A DNA stretch of 15,721 nucleotides from an uncultured Porphyromonadaceae bacterium. GTDB taxonomy: Bacteria; Bacteroidota; Bacteroidia; Bacteroidales; Muribaculaceae. Where the stretch lies: contig UROS01000037.1 of assembly GCA_900549445.1 (NCBI GenBank), positions 1 to 15,721 on the forward strand. The letters are read 5' to 3'. Every line of letters starts with the position of its first letter. Position 1 is the first letter of the stretch. Shown one piece after another: positions 7,684-15,721 of this stretch. The position numbers and the translations under genes were made by a program. A model generated the notes under the pieces. That model had not been told where the DNA came from. It worked only from the letters and a program-made list of their open reading frames with translations, and made no database searches.

Positions 7684-9471
7684 ATGTCAATTGATAAGAT
7701 TATCTCGCAAGCCGTGGCTCGTGCGGTGAAGCAGCTTTACAATGTAGAGGAAAATCCTGAGAATATATCCGTTCAGGCTACCCGCAAGGAATTTGAGGGC
7801 AACCTCACTGTTGTGGTTTTTCCATGGGTAAAGGTTGCCCGGAAATCCCCCGAGGCAGTCGGCACCGAAATAGGCCAGTGGCTTATTGACAATGAACCGG
7901 CTGTCAACATGTTCAATGTGGTCAAGGGATTCCTGAATATCACAATCGAACCTCGCTTCTGGGACACCGTTCTCGCCGCTATCGACAACACCCCTCATTA
8001 CGGCATAACCGAAGCTACTGAGAACTCTCCGCTTATTATGGTGGAATATTCGTCGCCCAATACGAATAAACCGCTCCACCTCGGTCATATCCGCAATAAT
8101 CTTCTCGGCTTCTCTCTCTCGGAAATTCTTAAAGCATGCGGCAACAAAGTAGTAAAAACAAATATTGTGAACGACCGTGGCATCCATATCTGCAAATCCA
8201 TGCTCGCATGGCAGAAGTGGGGCAACGGTGCGACTCCGGAATCCACCGGAAAGAAGGGCGACCACCTTATCGGCGACTACTACGTGCTATTCGACAAGCA
8301 TTTTAAGGCTGAAGTAAAGGAACTCATGGACAAAGGCATGACTAAGGAGGAGGCCGAGGCCGCTTCCCCCCTTATACAGGAAGCCCGCAGGATGCTTGTG
8401 GCCTGGGAGAAAAAAGATCCCGAAGTACGCAAACTCTGGAATATGATGAACTCATGGGTCTACGTCGGATTCGACGAAACCTATAAGAGAATGGGCGTGG
8501 ATTTCGACAAAATTTACTATGAGAGCCAGACCTACCTCGAAGGCAAGGAAAAGGTGCTCGAAGGACTTGCCGCAGGCAAAATGTACAAACGCGAAGACGG
8601 TTCGGTATGGGCGGACCTTCGCGAAAACGGTCTCGATGAGAAACTCCTGCTCCGCAGTGACGGAACTTCGGTCTACATGACTCAGGACATCGGTACCGCA
8701 AAACTCCGCTATGAAGATTATCCTATCGACAAGATGATTTACGTAGTGGGCAACGAGCAAAATTACCATTTTCAAGTGCTGTCGATTCTTCTCGACCGTC
8801 TCGGATTCAAATGGGGCAAGGATCTCGTTCACTTCTCTTATGGCATGGTTGAGCTTCCTGAAGGAAAGATGAAGTCGCGCGAAGGAACCGTTGTTGACGC
8901 CGACGACCTTATGGATGATATGGTCGACACCGCCCGGCAGGTTTCCGCCGAACTCGGCAAACTCGACGGTCTCAGCGAATCGGAAATCGAGTCTATCACT
9001 GAAATGGTAGGTCTCGGCGCGCTCAAATACTTCCTTCTGAAAGTCGATCCCCGTAAAAACATAACTTTCAACCCGAAAGAATCGATTGACTTCAACGGCA
9101 ACACCGGCCCGTTCATTCAGTACACCTACGCTCGCATCTGCTCAGTACTCCGCAAGGCCAAGGAAGAGAACATGGTTGTGGAGGACTACAACGAGGTTGT
9201 ACCCGAAGAACGCGAAATCGCCCTCATTCAGAGCCTCGCCGACTTTCCGGCCGTTGTAAAGAACGCCGGCGAGACATATTCTCCGGCTCTGATTGCCAAT
9301 TATGTATATGAACTCGTTAAATTATACAATCAGTTCTATCACGATTGTTCCATTCTTAAAGAAGAGAACACTGCGGTTCGGTCGCTTCGCCTGACGCTAA
9401 GTTCGGTAACCGCCCGTGTAATCAAGACAGGAATGGGACTTCTCGGAATCAAAGTCCCCGAAAGAATGTAA
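7684..9471 (+). CDS. argS: Arginine--tRNA ligase
   Basis: Class I aminoacyl-tRNA synthetase charging tRNA-Arg with arginine in the cytoplasm. At 595 residues it is near the usual 550-600. The N-terminal additional domain (about 1-110) binds the D-loop of the tRNA. The catalytic Rossmann fold contains SSPNTNKPLHLGH with the HIGH-type motif HLGH at 132-135, and the KMSKS-type loop GKMKSREGTVV, with KMKSR at 395-399. The arginine-type anticodon-binding DALR domain occupies roughly 470-595, beginning near NTGPFIQYTYAR and ending KVPERM. The start at 7684 is the ATG nearest to the family N-terminus. It leads a probable operon with the three following genes, the next start lying 27 bases on. Secure. 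Confidence 0.97.
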   Translation: MSIDKIISQAVARAVKQLYNVEENPENISVQATRKEFEGNLTVVVFPWVKVARKSPEAVGTEIGQWLIDNEPAVNMFNVVKGFLNITIEPRFWDTVLAAIDNTPHYGITEATENSPLIMVEYSSPNTNKPLHLGHIRNNLLGFSLSEILKACGNKVVKTNIVNDRGIHICKSMLAWQKWGNGATPESTGKKGDHLIGDYYVLFDKHFKAEVKELMDKGMTKEEAEAASPLIQEARRMLVAWEKKDPEVRKLWNMMNSWVYVGFDETYKRMGVDFDKIYYESQTYLEGKEKVLEGLAAGKMYKREDGSVWADLRENGLDEKLLLRSDGTSVYMTQDIGTAKLRYEDYPIDKMIYVVGNEQNYHFQVLSILLDRLGFKWGKDLVHFSYGMVELPEGKMKSREGTVVDADDLMDDMVDTARQVSAELGKLDGLSESEIESITEMVGLGALKYFLLKVDPRKNITFNPKESIDFNGNTGPFIQYTYARICSVLRKAKEENMVVEDYNEVVPEEREIALIQSLADFPAVVKNAGETYSPALIANYVYELVKLYNQFYHDCSILKEENTAVRSLRLTLSSVTARVIKTGMGLLGIKVPERM

Positions 9472-9498
9472 TTTACCAACATATAAAACACTCAGACT

Positions 9499-10248
9499 AT
9501 GAACAACAGATACGACAACAGAAATCACTTCGATTCCTATCGCGAGGTTGGCAGCCAGACTCCTCCTCCCTACTCCGGATATCAGGCAGTAGCCGAATCA
9601 AATTCGGTGATGAAGCGCGTCTACGTGAAAATGTTTCTCGCGCTGCTTGTAACGGCTTTCGTCTCGCTCGGATGCTCCTCGAGCACGGCTTTCCTCCAGT
9701 TCTTCTTCTCACACCCGGCAATCATGTGGGTGCTCGTAATCGCCGAACTCGGAATCGTGTTCTATCTTTCGAGCCGCCTCGACAAAATGAGCACAGCTGC
9801 CGCCACAGCCTGGTTCTTTGTTTACTCGGCTCTCAACGGAGTAGTGCTCGCGCCTATTTTCGTAATATACACAGCTACCTCCATCGCGAAGACATTCTTC
9901 ATCTGCGCCGGAACATTCGGTGCCATGAGCGTATACGGATACTTCACCTCCAATGATCTTACCAAATTCGGCAGTTTCCTCTATTATGCCCTTTTCGGCC
10001 TCATTATAGCAATTCTGGTCAATATGTTCACCAAAAGTTCTACCCTCGACTGGATTATATCCATTGTGGGAGTGCTGATTTTCATTGGCCTTACTGCAGC
10101 CGACACTCAGGCTGTAAAGCGCATGTGTGCTGCAACGCCCGCTGAATATGCAGGCAAAATAGCTACAATCGGAGCCCTTAACCTCTACCTCGACTTCATC
10201 AACCTGTTTATCTACCTTCTCCGCTTCTTCGGAAGCCGAAACGATTAA
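9499..10248 (+). CDS. Bax inhibitor-1/YccA family membrane protein
   Basis: A 249-residue inner-membrane protein of the BI-1 (TMBIM/YccA/YetJ) family. Studied relatives are pH-sensitive calcium-leak channels or modulators of the FtsH protease; which applies here is unknown. The first 35 residues are polar and rich in Asn, Tyr and Ser, then about seven hydrophobic segments follow from near residue 38. The family pattern shows in SALNGVVLAPIF, in GTFGAMSVYGYFT, in the TAADTQAVKRM stretch near the sixth segment, and in ALNLYLDFINLFIYLLRFFG at the end, which includes the conserved aspartates of the pore region. It begins 27 bases after argS with no promoter visible between and is followed after 13 bases by the dehydrogenase gene. 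The family call is secure, the role is not. Confidence 0.9.
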   Translation: MNNRYDNRNHFDSYREVGSQTPPPYSGYQAVAESNSVMKRVYVKMFLALLVTAFVSLGCSSSTAFLQFFFSHPAIMWVLVIAELGIVFYLSSRLDKMSTAAATAWFFVYSALNGVVLAPIFVIYTATSIAKTFFICAGTFGAMSVYGYFTSNDLTKFGSFLYYALFGLIIAILVNMFTKSSTLDWIISIVGVLIFIGLTAADTQAVKRMCAATPAEYAGKIATIGALNLYLDFINLFIYLLRFFGSRND

Positions 10249-10261
10249 ATAACTAACCGCA

Positions 10262-11457
<1,196 letters not shown>

Positions 11458-11458
<1 letters not shown>

Positions 11459-12699
11459 TGGAAAACAACGATAACCTTGAGCTTATACTCATCAACATTT
11501 CCGGCAACGACCATCCGGGTGTCACCTCTGCTCTTTCTGAGATCCTTGCCCGTTACGATGCCGGCATCCTCGATATCGGCCAGGCCGACATTCATCATAC
11601 TCTCTCGCTCGGTATTCTGATCAAGACCAAGGCTTCGGTGTCGGGCAACATCATGAAAGAGCTGCTGTTTAAGGCCACCGAGCTGAATATCAATATCAGA
11701 TTTACTCCGGTCAGCGTAAAAGAGTATGAAGAATGGGTAAGCCGTCAAGGTAAGAACCGATGGATCATCACCCTTCTGGGCAGAAGGCTCACCGCCCGAC
11801 AGATAGCCAACGTCACCCGGGAGATTTCCGACCAGGGACTCAACATCGACGGCATACAGCGTCTGACCGGCCGCATGCCTCTCGACAACGACGAGCAGCC
11901 CCGCTCGAAATCGTGTGTCGAGCTGTCGGTGCGCGGCACCCCGCGCGACTATCAGAAAATGCAGGGTCGATTCATGCAGCTCTCAGCCGAGGACGATTTC
12001 GACATATCACTTCAGGAGGATACCCTTTATCGCCGTTGCCGGCGTCTGATATGCTTCGATATGGACTCGACACTCATCGAGACTGAGGTAATAGACGAAC
12101 TTGCAATGAAGGCCGGTGTCGGCGATCAGGTGAAGGCCATTACCGAGAGCGCCATGCGCGGAGAGATAGATTTCTGCGAGAGTTTCACCCGCAGGGTTTC
12201 GTTGCTTAAAGGACTTGACGAGAGCGTAATGCGCGAAATAGCCGAGAATCTGCCCATAACCGAGGGAGTTGACCGCCTGATGACCGTGCTGAAGCGGACA
12301 GGGTTCAAAACAGCAATACTCTCCGGTGGCTTCACCTATTTCGGCAACTACCTCAAGCAGCGCTTCGGCTTCGACTATGTCTATGCCAACGAGCTTGAAA
12401 TAGACAACAACGGCAAGCTCACCGGCCGATATGTAGGCGATATCGTCGACGGCAAGCGGAAAGCTGAACTTCTGCGCCTGATTGCTCAGGTTGAGAACGT
12501 CAACATAGCCCAGACCATAGCTGTAGGCGACGGCGCAAACGACCTTCCGATGCTGTCAACAGCCGGACTGGGTATCGCTTTCCACGCAAAACCGAAAGTG
12601 AAAGCCAACGCCGAGCAGTCGATATCCACAATCGGACTCGACGGCGTGCTTTACTTCCTCGGGTTCAAGGATTCGTTCATTACCGACAACAAACGTTAA
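11458..12699 (+). CDS. serB: Phosphoserine phosphatase with two N-terminal ACT domains
   Basis: HAD-superfamily phosphatase making serine from phosphoserine, the last step of serine synthesis. The 413 residues contain two regulatory ACT-type domains, about 5-85 (starting ELILINISGNDHPGV) and 100-180 (starting RWIITLLGRRLTARQI), then the catalytic part. That part has the nucleophile motif DMDSTL (D201 and D203), an SGGF motif, a lysine in VDGKRKAELL, and VGDGANDLPML with D358 and D362. The E. coli SerB is shorter; this two-ACT layout also occurs in actinobacterial SerB and probably allows serine feedback. I chose the ATG at 11458, which overlaps the previous stop as TGATG, over an in-frame TTG one codon earlier. 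That overlap suggests translational coupling to the dehydrogenase gene. Confidence 0.95.
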
Positions 12700-12766
12700 C
12701 AGGAGTGCGGAGATAGCGCTTTTCAGCAATAAAAGCATTATCTTTGCACTGTTTTATTATATCAAT
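12700..12766 (+). promoter_or_regulatory. Promoter region before the DsbD cluster, -7 element at 12739-12746
   Basis: TATCTTTG (12739-12746) matches the Bacteroidota -7 consensus and ends 20 bases before the next ATG. Just upstream is a small inverted repeat, GCTTTT (12718-12723) with AAAAGC (12731-12736), loop of 7. It could be a weak end to the serB transcript or part of an operator; it is short and A/T-rich enough to be chance. Confidence 0.5.
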
Positions 12767-13240
12767 ATGAAACGGTCTTTCTTATATCTTCTTTTTACCA
12801 TATTCATCGCATCGGTTTCTTTCGCCCAGACAAACAAACCAATAACCTGGAGCATGAAAGTCAAAATGACCGATAAAACCAACGGTATTGTAACTGTAAA
12901 GGCATCCATTGGTGACGGCTGGCATCTTTACGGCACAGATCTCCCCTCTTCTTCCGGCCCGAAGCCCACGGTAATTGACCTCTCGGCATCCACTGGCGTT
13001 CAGTGGACCGGCAATCTTCAGCCGTCGACCGAACCCATAAAGAAAAAAGACGAGATTTTCGGAGTAACTCTTACCTGGTGGACACACGAGGTGACATTCA
13101 CACGGAAATTCAAACTCATCAAGGCAGAAGGTGCGAAAATTAACGCCAACATCTCTTTCATGGGATGCAACGACGCCACCTGTCTGCCACCTGCCAAAGT
13201 GAATTTATCGAGGGTAGTCCGTATACCCTCTTCTAAATAA
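12767..13240 (+). CDS. Secreted stand-alone DsbD N-terminal-domain protein
   Basis: A 157-residue exported protein that is essentially one copy of the N-terminal domain of DsbD. A signal peptide (KR, hydrophobic core, then SFA) is likely cut after residue 20. The mature part begins ITWSMKVKM and carries the domain's hallmarks: DGWHLYGTDLP (50-60), LTWWTHEVTFTRKFK (102-116) and GCNDATCLPP (133-142), with C134 and C139 in place of the catalytic cysteine pair of the DsbD alpha domain. It is clearly paralogous to residues 25-150 of the DsbD encoded 27 bases downstream, which shares WHLYGT and GCNDxxC. I infer a periplasmic thiol carrier fed by the DsbD membrane part, or a partner subunit; the target is unknown. 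Its own promoter lies just upstream. Confidence 0.85.
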   Translation: MKRSFLYLLFTIFIASVSFAQTNKPITWSMKVKMTDKTNGIVTVKASIGDGWHLYGTDLPSSSGPKPTVIDLSASTGVQWTGNLQPSTEPIKKKDEIFGVTLTWWTHEVTFTRKFKLIKAEGAKINANISFMGCNDATCLPPAKVNLSRVVRIPSSK

Positions 13241-13267
13241 TCTCAACCGTTTTCTCTGTTCAACCGA

Positions 13268-15256
13268 ATGGTTATGCGACGACTGTCATTATTATTTTTT
13301 CTTTTCGCGTTTTTATTCTCTGCCGTAAAAGCAGAAATCATAAATCCCATAAGCTGGACTTCCCGACTGGAAATGACATCGGGCACCGAAGGCACAATTC
13401 AGTTCAAGGCTAAAATTGAAAGCGGATGGCATCTCTATGGTACCCGTCTGCCAGAAGGAGGCCCCCGGCCGACATCGTTCAATTTCGACACCCTCGAAGG
13501 TGTTGAACTCATAGGCGATCCCGTGCCCTCGCAGGAACCGATTGAGAAAGTCGATATGGTTTTCCATCTGAATCTCTCGTGGTGGGCTGACGACGTGACT
13601 TTCACGCAGAAGTTTAAAATAACAGACAGTAATGGCGCTTATAAAATCGCCGGCACAATCTCATTTCAGGGATGCAACGACAGCAGTTGCATGGCTCCGA
13701 CCAAAGAGACATTCGAATTCTCCAAAGGGACTGTAGCCCCGACTGCCGAAACCGCAGTGGATTCGGCGAAAACCGCAACTGCCGATTTTTCGTCTTCGGG
13801 TTCCTCCGACGGCAATCCCGGATGGTGGGCTCCCGTTACATTCCCCGAAAGTTCTTCGGCCGACGTATCAGGAGATCTCTCCGACTCGTCGCTCTGGTAT
13901 ATTTTCCTGTGGGGATTCATCGGCGGACTCCTTGCTCTCATGACCCCTTGCGTCTGGCCAATGATCCCCATGACCGTAAGTTTCTTCCTCAAAAAGAGCT
14001 CCTCGCGCAGCAAATCCATACGGGATGCAGCCATCTATGGTGTTTCAATCATCGTTATATATCTTGCACTCGGACTTGCCATAACTCTTATCTTCGGAGC
14101 AGGAAAGCTTAATGAACTGTCGACAAACGCCGTATTCAACCTGCTGTTTTTCGCTCTGCTTGTGGTTTTCGCCATATCGTTTTTCGGAGCTTTCGACATT
14201 ACGCTCCCCTCAAAGTGGAGCAATACCATGGACGGCAAAGTGGAACGCACGACAGGTCTGATAAGTATCTTTTTCATGGCGTTTACGCTTGCTCTGGTGT
14301 CATTTTCGTGCACCGGACCTATCATAGGAACTTTGCTTGTTGAAGCGGCGTCGCTCGGCGACATTACCGGCCCCGCGGTCGGAATGGGCGCCTTTGCCCT
14401 TGCTCTCGCTATTCCTTTTTCTCTTTTCGCCATTTTCCCGTCGTGGCTCAAAGAGATGCCCCGCTCGGGCGGTTGGCTCAATTCCGTTAAGGTTGTGCTC
14501 GGATTTCTCGAGCTTGCCCTGTCGCTAAAATTCCTTTCGGTAGCTGATCTTGCCTACGGATGGGGAATTCTTGACCGCGAAGTGTTCGTATCGCTCTGGA
14601 TTATCATATTCGTTCTCCTCGGCTTATATCTTCTTGGAAAAATCCAGTTTTCCCACGATTCTCCTCTCGAATACGTGTCGATTCCACGGTTTTTCCTCGC
14701 ACTTTTCTCCCTTAGTTTCGCCGTTTACCTTATTCCCGGTCTATGGGGTGCTCCGCTCAAAGGTGTAAGCGCGTTTGTGCCGCCGCTCTATACTCAGGAT
14801 TTCAACCTATATGCCGGCGGTCAGTTCCGCGAATTTCACGATTACGACGAAGGGATGAAATTTGCCGCCGAAAACAACCGTCCGGTTCTCATTGACTTCT
14901 CTGGCTACGGCTGCGTGAACTGCCGGAAGATGGAAGGCGCCGTATTCGATACCGAAGAAATCAGCGGAATCATAAAGGAGAACTTCGTTCTCATCAAACT
15001 GATGGTCGATGAGAAAAAAGAACTCGAAAAGCCTTACACTGTTGAGGAATACGGTAAGAAAGTAAAAATCGAGACCGTCGGCGAGAAATGGAGCTATCTG
15101 CAACGCTCAAAATTCGGAGCCAACAGTCAGCCATTCTATGTGATTCTCGACAACAATGGCAACGCTCTGACATCCTCCTACTCTTACGACGAGAATGTTG
15201 AACGCTTTGCCGAGTGGTTAAACTCGGGAATAAAATCATATACAGAAAACAATTGA
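13268..15256 (+). CDS. dsbD: Thiol:disulfide interchange protein DsbD
   Basis: Moves electrons from cytoplasmic thioredoxin across the inner membrane to periplasmic proteins. At 662 residues it has all three parts. After a signal peptide (about 1-22) comes the alpha domain (25-150) with WHLYGT and the pair C136/C141 in GCNDSSC. A Ser/Ala/Thr-rich linker (about 152-205) follows. The membrane part (about 208-490, eight hydrophobic segments) carries C228 in LMTPCVWPM and C348 in SFSCTGP. The C-terminal thioredoxin-like domain (about 515-655) has the C549-V-N-C552 motif in GYGCVNCRK. An alternative start at 13274 would shorten the protein by two residues. Neighbours are the stand-alone alpha-domain protein upstream and mazG 2 bases downstream, so the three are probably one transcript. 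Likely clients include cytochrome maturation and disulfide isomerase partners, unseen here. Confidence 0.96.
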   Translation: MVMRRLSLLFFLFAFLFSAVKAEIINPISWTSRLEMTSGTEGTIQFKAKIESGWHLYGTRLPEGGPRPTSFNFDTLEGVELIGDPVPSQEPIEKVDMVFHLNLSWWADDVTFTQKFKITDSNGAYKIAGTISFQGCNDSSCMAPTKETFEFSKGTVAPTAETAVDSAKTATADFSSSGSSDGNPGWWAPVTFPESSSADVSGDLSDSSLWYIFLWGFIGGLLALMTPCVWPMIPMTVSFFLKKSSSRSKSIRDAAIYGVSIIVIYLALGLAITLIFGAGKLNELSTNAVFNLLFFALLVVFAISFFGAFDITLPSKWSNTMDGKVERTTGLISIFFMAFTLALVSFSCTGPIIGTLLVEAASLGDITGPAVGMGAFALALAIPFSLFAIFPSWLKEMPRSGGWLNSVKVVLGFLELALSLKFLSVADLAYGWGILDREVFVSLWIIIFVLLGLYLLGKIQFSHDSPLEYVSIPRFFLALFSLSFAVYLIPGLWGAPLKGVSAFVPPLYTQDFNLYAGGQFREFHDYDEGMKFAAENNRPVLIDFSGYGCVNCRKMEGAVFDTEEISGIIKENFVLIKLMVDEKKELEKPYTVEEYGKKVKIETVGEKWSYLQRSKFGANSQPFYVILDNNGNALTSSYSYDENVERFAEWLNSGIKSYTENN

Positions 15257-15258
15257 AA

Positions 15259-15687
15259 ATGCATACCCGACAAGAAAAGATCGAAGCTCTCGGCCGTGTA
15301 ATCGACACGCTCGACATATTACGGGTAAAATGCCCGTGGGACAGGAAGCAGACCAACGAAAGCCTGCGTCCGAACACCGTAGAGGAGGTTTATGAACTCT
15401 GCGAGGCGCTGATAAACAACGACAGCGCAAACATACGCAAGGAGCTCGGCGACGTTTTGCTCCACATTCTGTTTTATTCCAAAATCGGTGAAGAGAACGG
15501 TGCGTTCGACATAGCCGATGTTGCGGATGCTCTGAACAGCAAACTTATTTACAGGCATCCCCACGTGTTCGGCGAGGCAAAGGCTGAGAATGCCCATGAA
15601 GTAGAACTCAACTGGGAGCAACTCAAACTCCGAGAAAAAGGAGGCAATAAATCGGTGCTCGCAGGTGTTCCCTCGGCACTCCCGGCT
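15259..15687 (+). CDS. mazG: Nucleoside triphosphate pyrophosphohydrolase MazG, truncated by contig end
   Basis: All-alpha NTP pyrophosphohydrolase that cleaves nucleoside triphosphates to monophosphate and pyrophosphate. Only about 143 native codons are present; the family is usually about 260, so the second MazG repeat is missing. Visible are CPWDRKQTNESL (25-36), the metal-binding EEVYE (42-46), ELGDVLLH (62-69), and RHPHVFG (99-105), all of the first repeat. The start at 15259 is the ATG 2 bases after dsbD; an in-frame ATG at 15214 would overlap dsbD by 43 bases and adds a non-family extension. The frame appears to continue to a TGA at 15706-15708, but from 15688 it is adapter sequence, giving a false ending LSLIHI. 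The native gene is open at its 3' end. Confidence 0.92.
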
Positions 15688-15721
15688 CTGTCTCTTATAC
15701 ACATCTGACGCTGCCGACGAA
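15688..15721 (+). other. Illumina Nextera transposase adapter left on the contig end
   Basis: Bases 15688-15706 are CTGTCTCTTATACACATCT, the 19-base Tn5 mosaic end used in Nextera libraries. They are followed by GACGCTGCCGACGA (15707-15720), the rest of the Read-1-side (i5) adapter in reverse complement. Base 15721 may be the first index base. On the opposite strand the same stretch gives the false protein start MYKRQ, and on this strand the false end LSLIHI. This is sequencing artefact, not genome, and nothing biological should be read from it. Confidence 0.97.

Noticed and set aside
13242..13266. Direct repeat TCAACCG in the gap before dsbD
   Set aside because: Seven bases repeated twice in a 27-base gap is unremarkable and has no further support as an operator.
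15214..15258. Upstream in-frame start for mazG inside dsbD
   Set aside because: It overlaps the dsbD coding end by 43 bases and adds residues not typical of MazG; the ATG at 15259 fits the 2-base gap and the family start.
15319..15702. - strand frame starting MYKRQ at the contig end
   Set aside because: Its first residues are encoded by the transposase mosaic end, and the rest is the shadow of mazG.

Overview
The window reads as one end of a metagenome-assembled contig from a member of the Bacteroidales; a Muribaculaceae- or Bacteroides-like gut bacterium is my inference. Support: base composition near 50% GC; almost no Shine-Dalgarno sequences before the starts; several operons preceded by a Bacteroidota-type -7 element of the form TAnnTTTG; and protein families with recognisable Bacteroidota flavour (an IspH ending in a GICGATSTP motif, a two-ACT-domain SerB, a carboxyspermidine-type dehydrogenase, and a DsbD with a CNDxxC N-terminal domain). 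All fourteen genes lie on the + strand and there is no stretch above 300 bases without a gene.

Layout. (1) 112-2507: a tight cluster of cytidylate kinase (cmk), the last enzyme of the MEP isoprenoid pathway (ispH), a small DEDDh 3'-5' exonuclease and a small lipoprotein. Junctions are a 4-base ATGA overlap, then gaps of 5 and 1 bases. (2) 2541-5311: a -7 element, a threonine synthase-like PLP enzyme with an unusual active-site loop, and a MATE exporter. (3) 5318-6575: a -7 element and peptidase T. A strong hairpin fills the gap to miaA (6644-7552). (4) 7595-12699: a -7 element and argS, followed by a Bax-inhibitor-1 family membrane protein, a saccharopine/carboxy(nor)spermidine dehydrogenase and serB, the last two overlapping by one base. 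(5) 12739-end: a -7 element, a small secreted DsbD N-domain protein, full-length dsbD, and a truncated mazG.

The genes are mostly housekeeping: nucleotide metabolism (cmk, mazG), isoprenoids (ispH), amino acids and peptides (thrC-like, serB, pepT), translation (miaA, argS), polyamines, and periplasmic thiol reduction (the DsbD pair). I see no insertion sequence, CRISPR array, phage gene, tRNA or rRNA, and no convincing undescribed system.

The clearest anomaly is technical. The last 33-34 bases (from 15688) match the Illumina Nextera transposase adapter, so the apparent C-terminus and stop codon of mazG are artefacts and the native sequence ends near 15687. The biological points most worth a second look are the altered TSGDTG loop of the threonine synthase-like protein, the separate secreted DsbD N-domain beside dsbD, and the hairpin between pepT and miaA.
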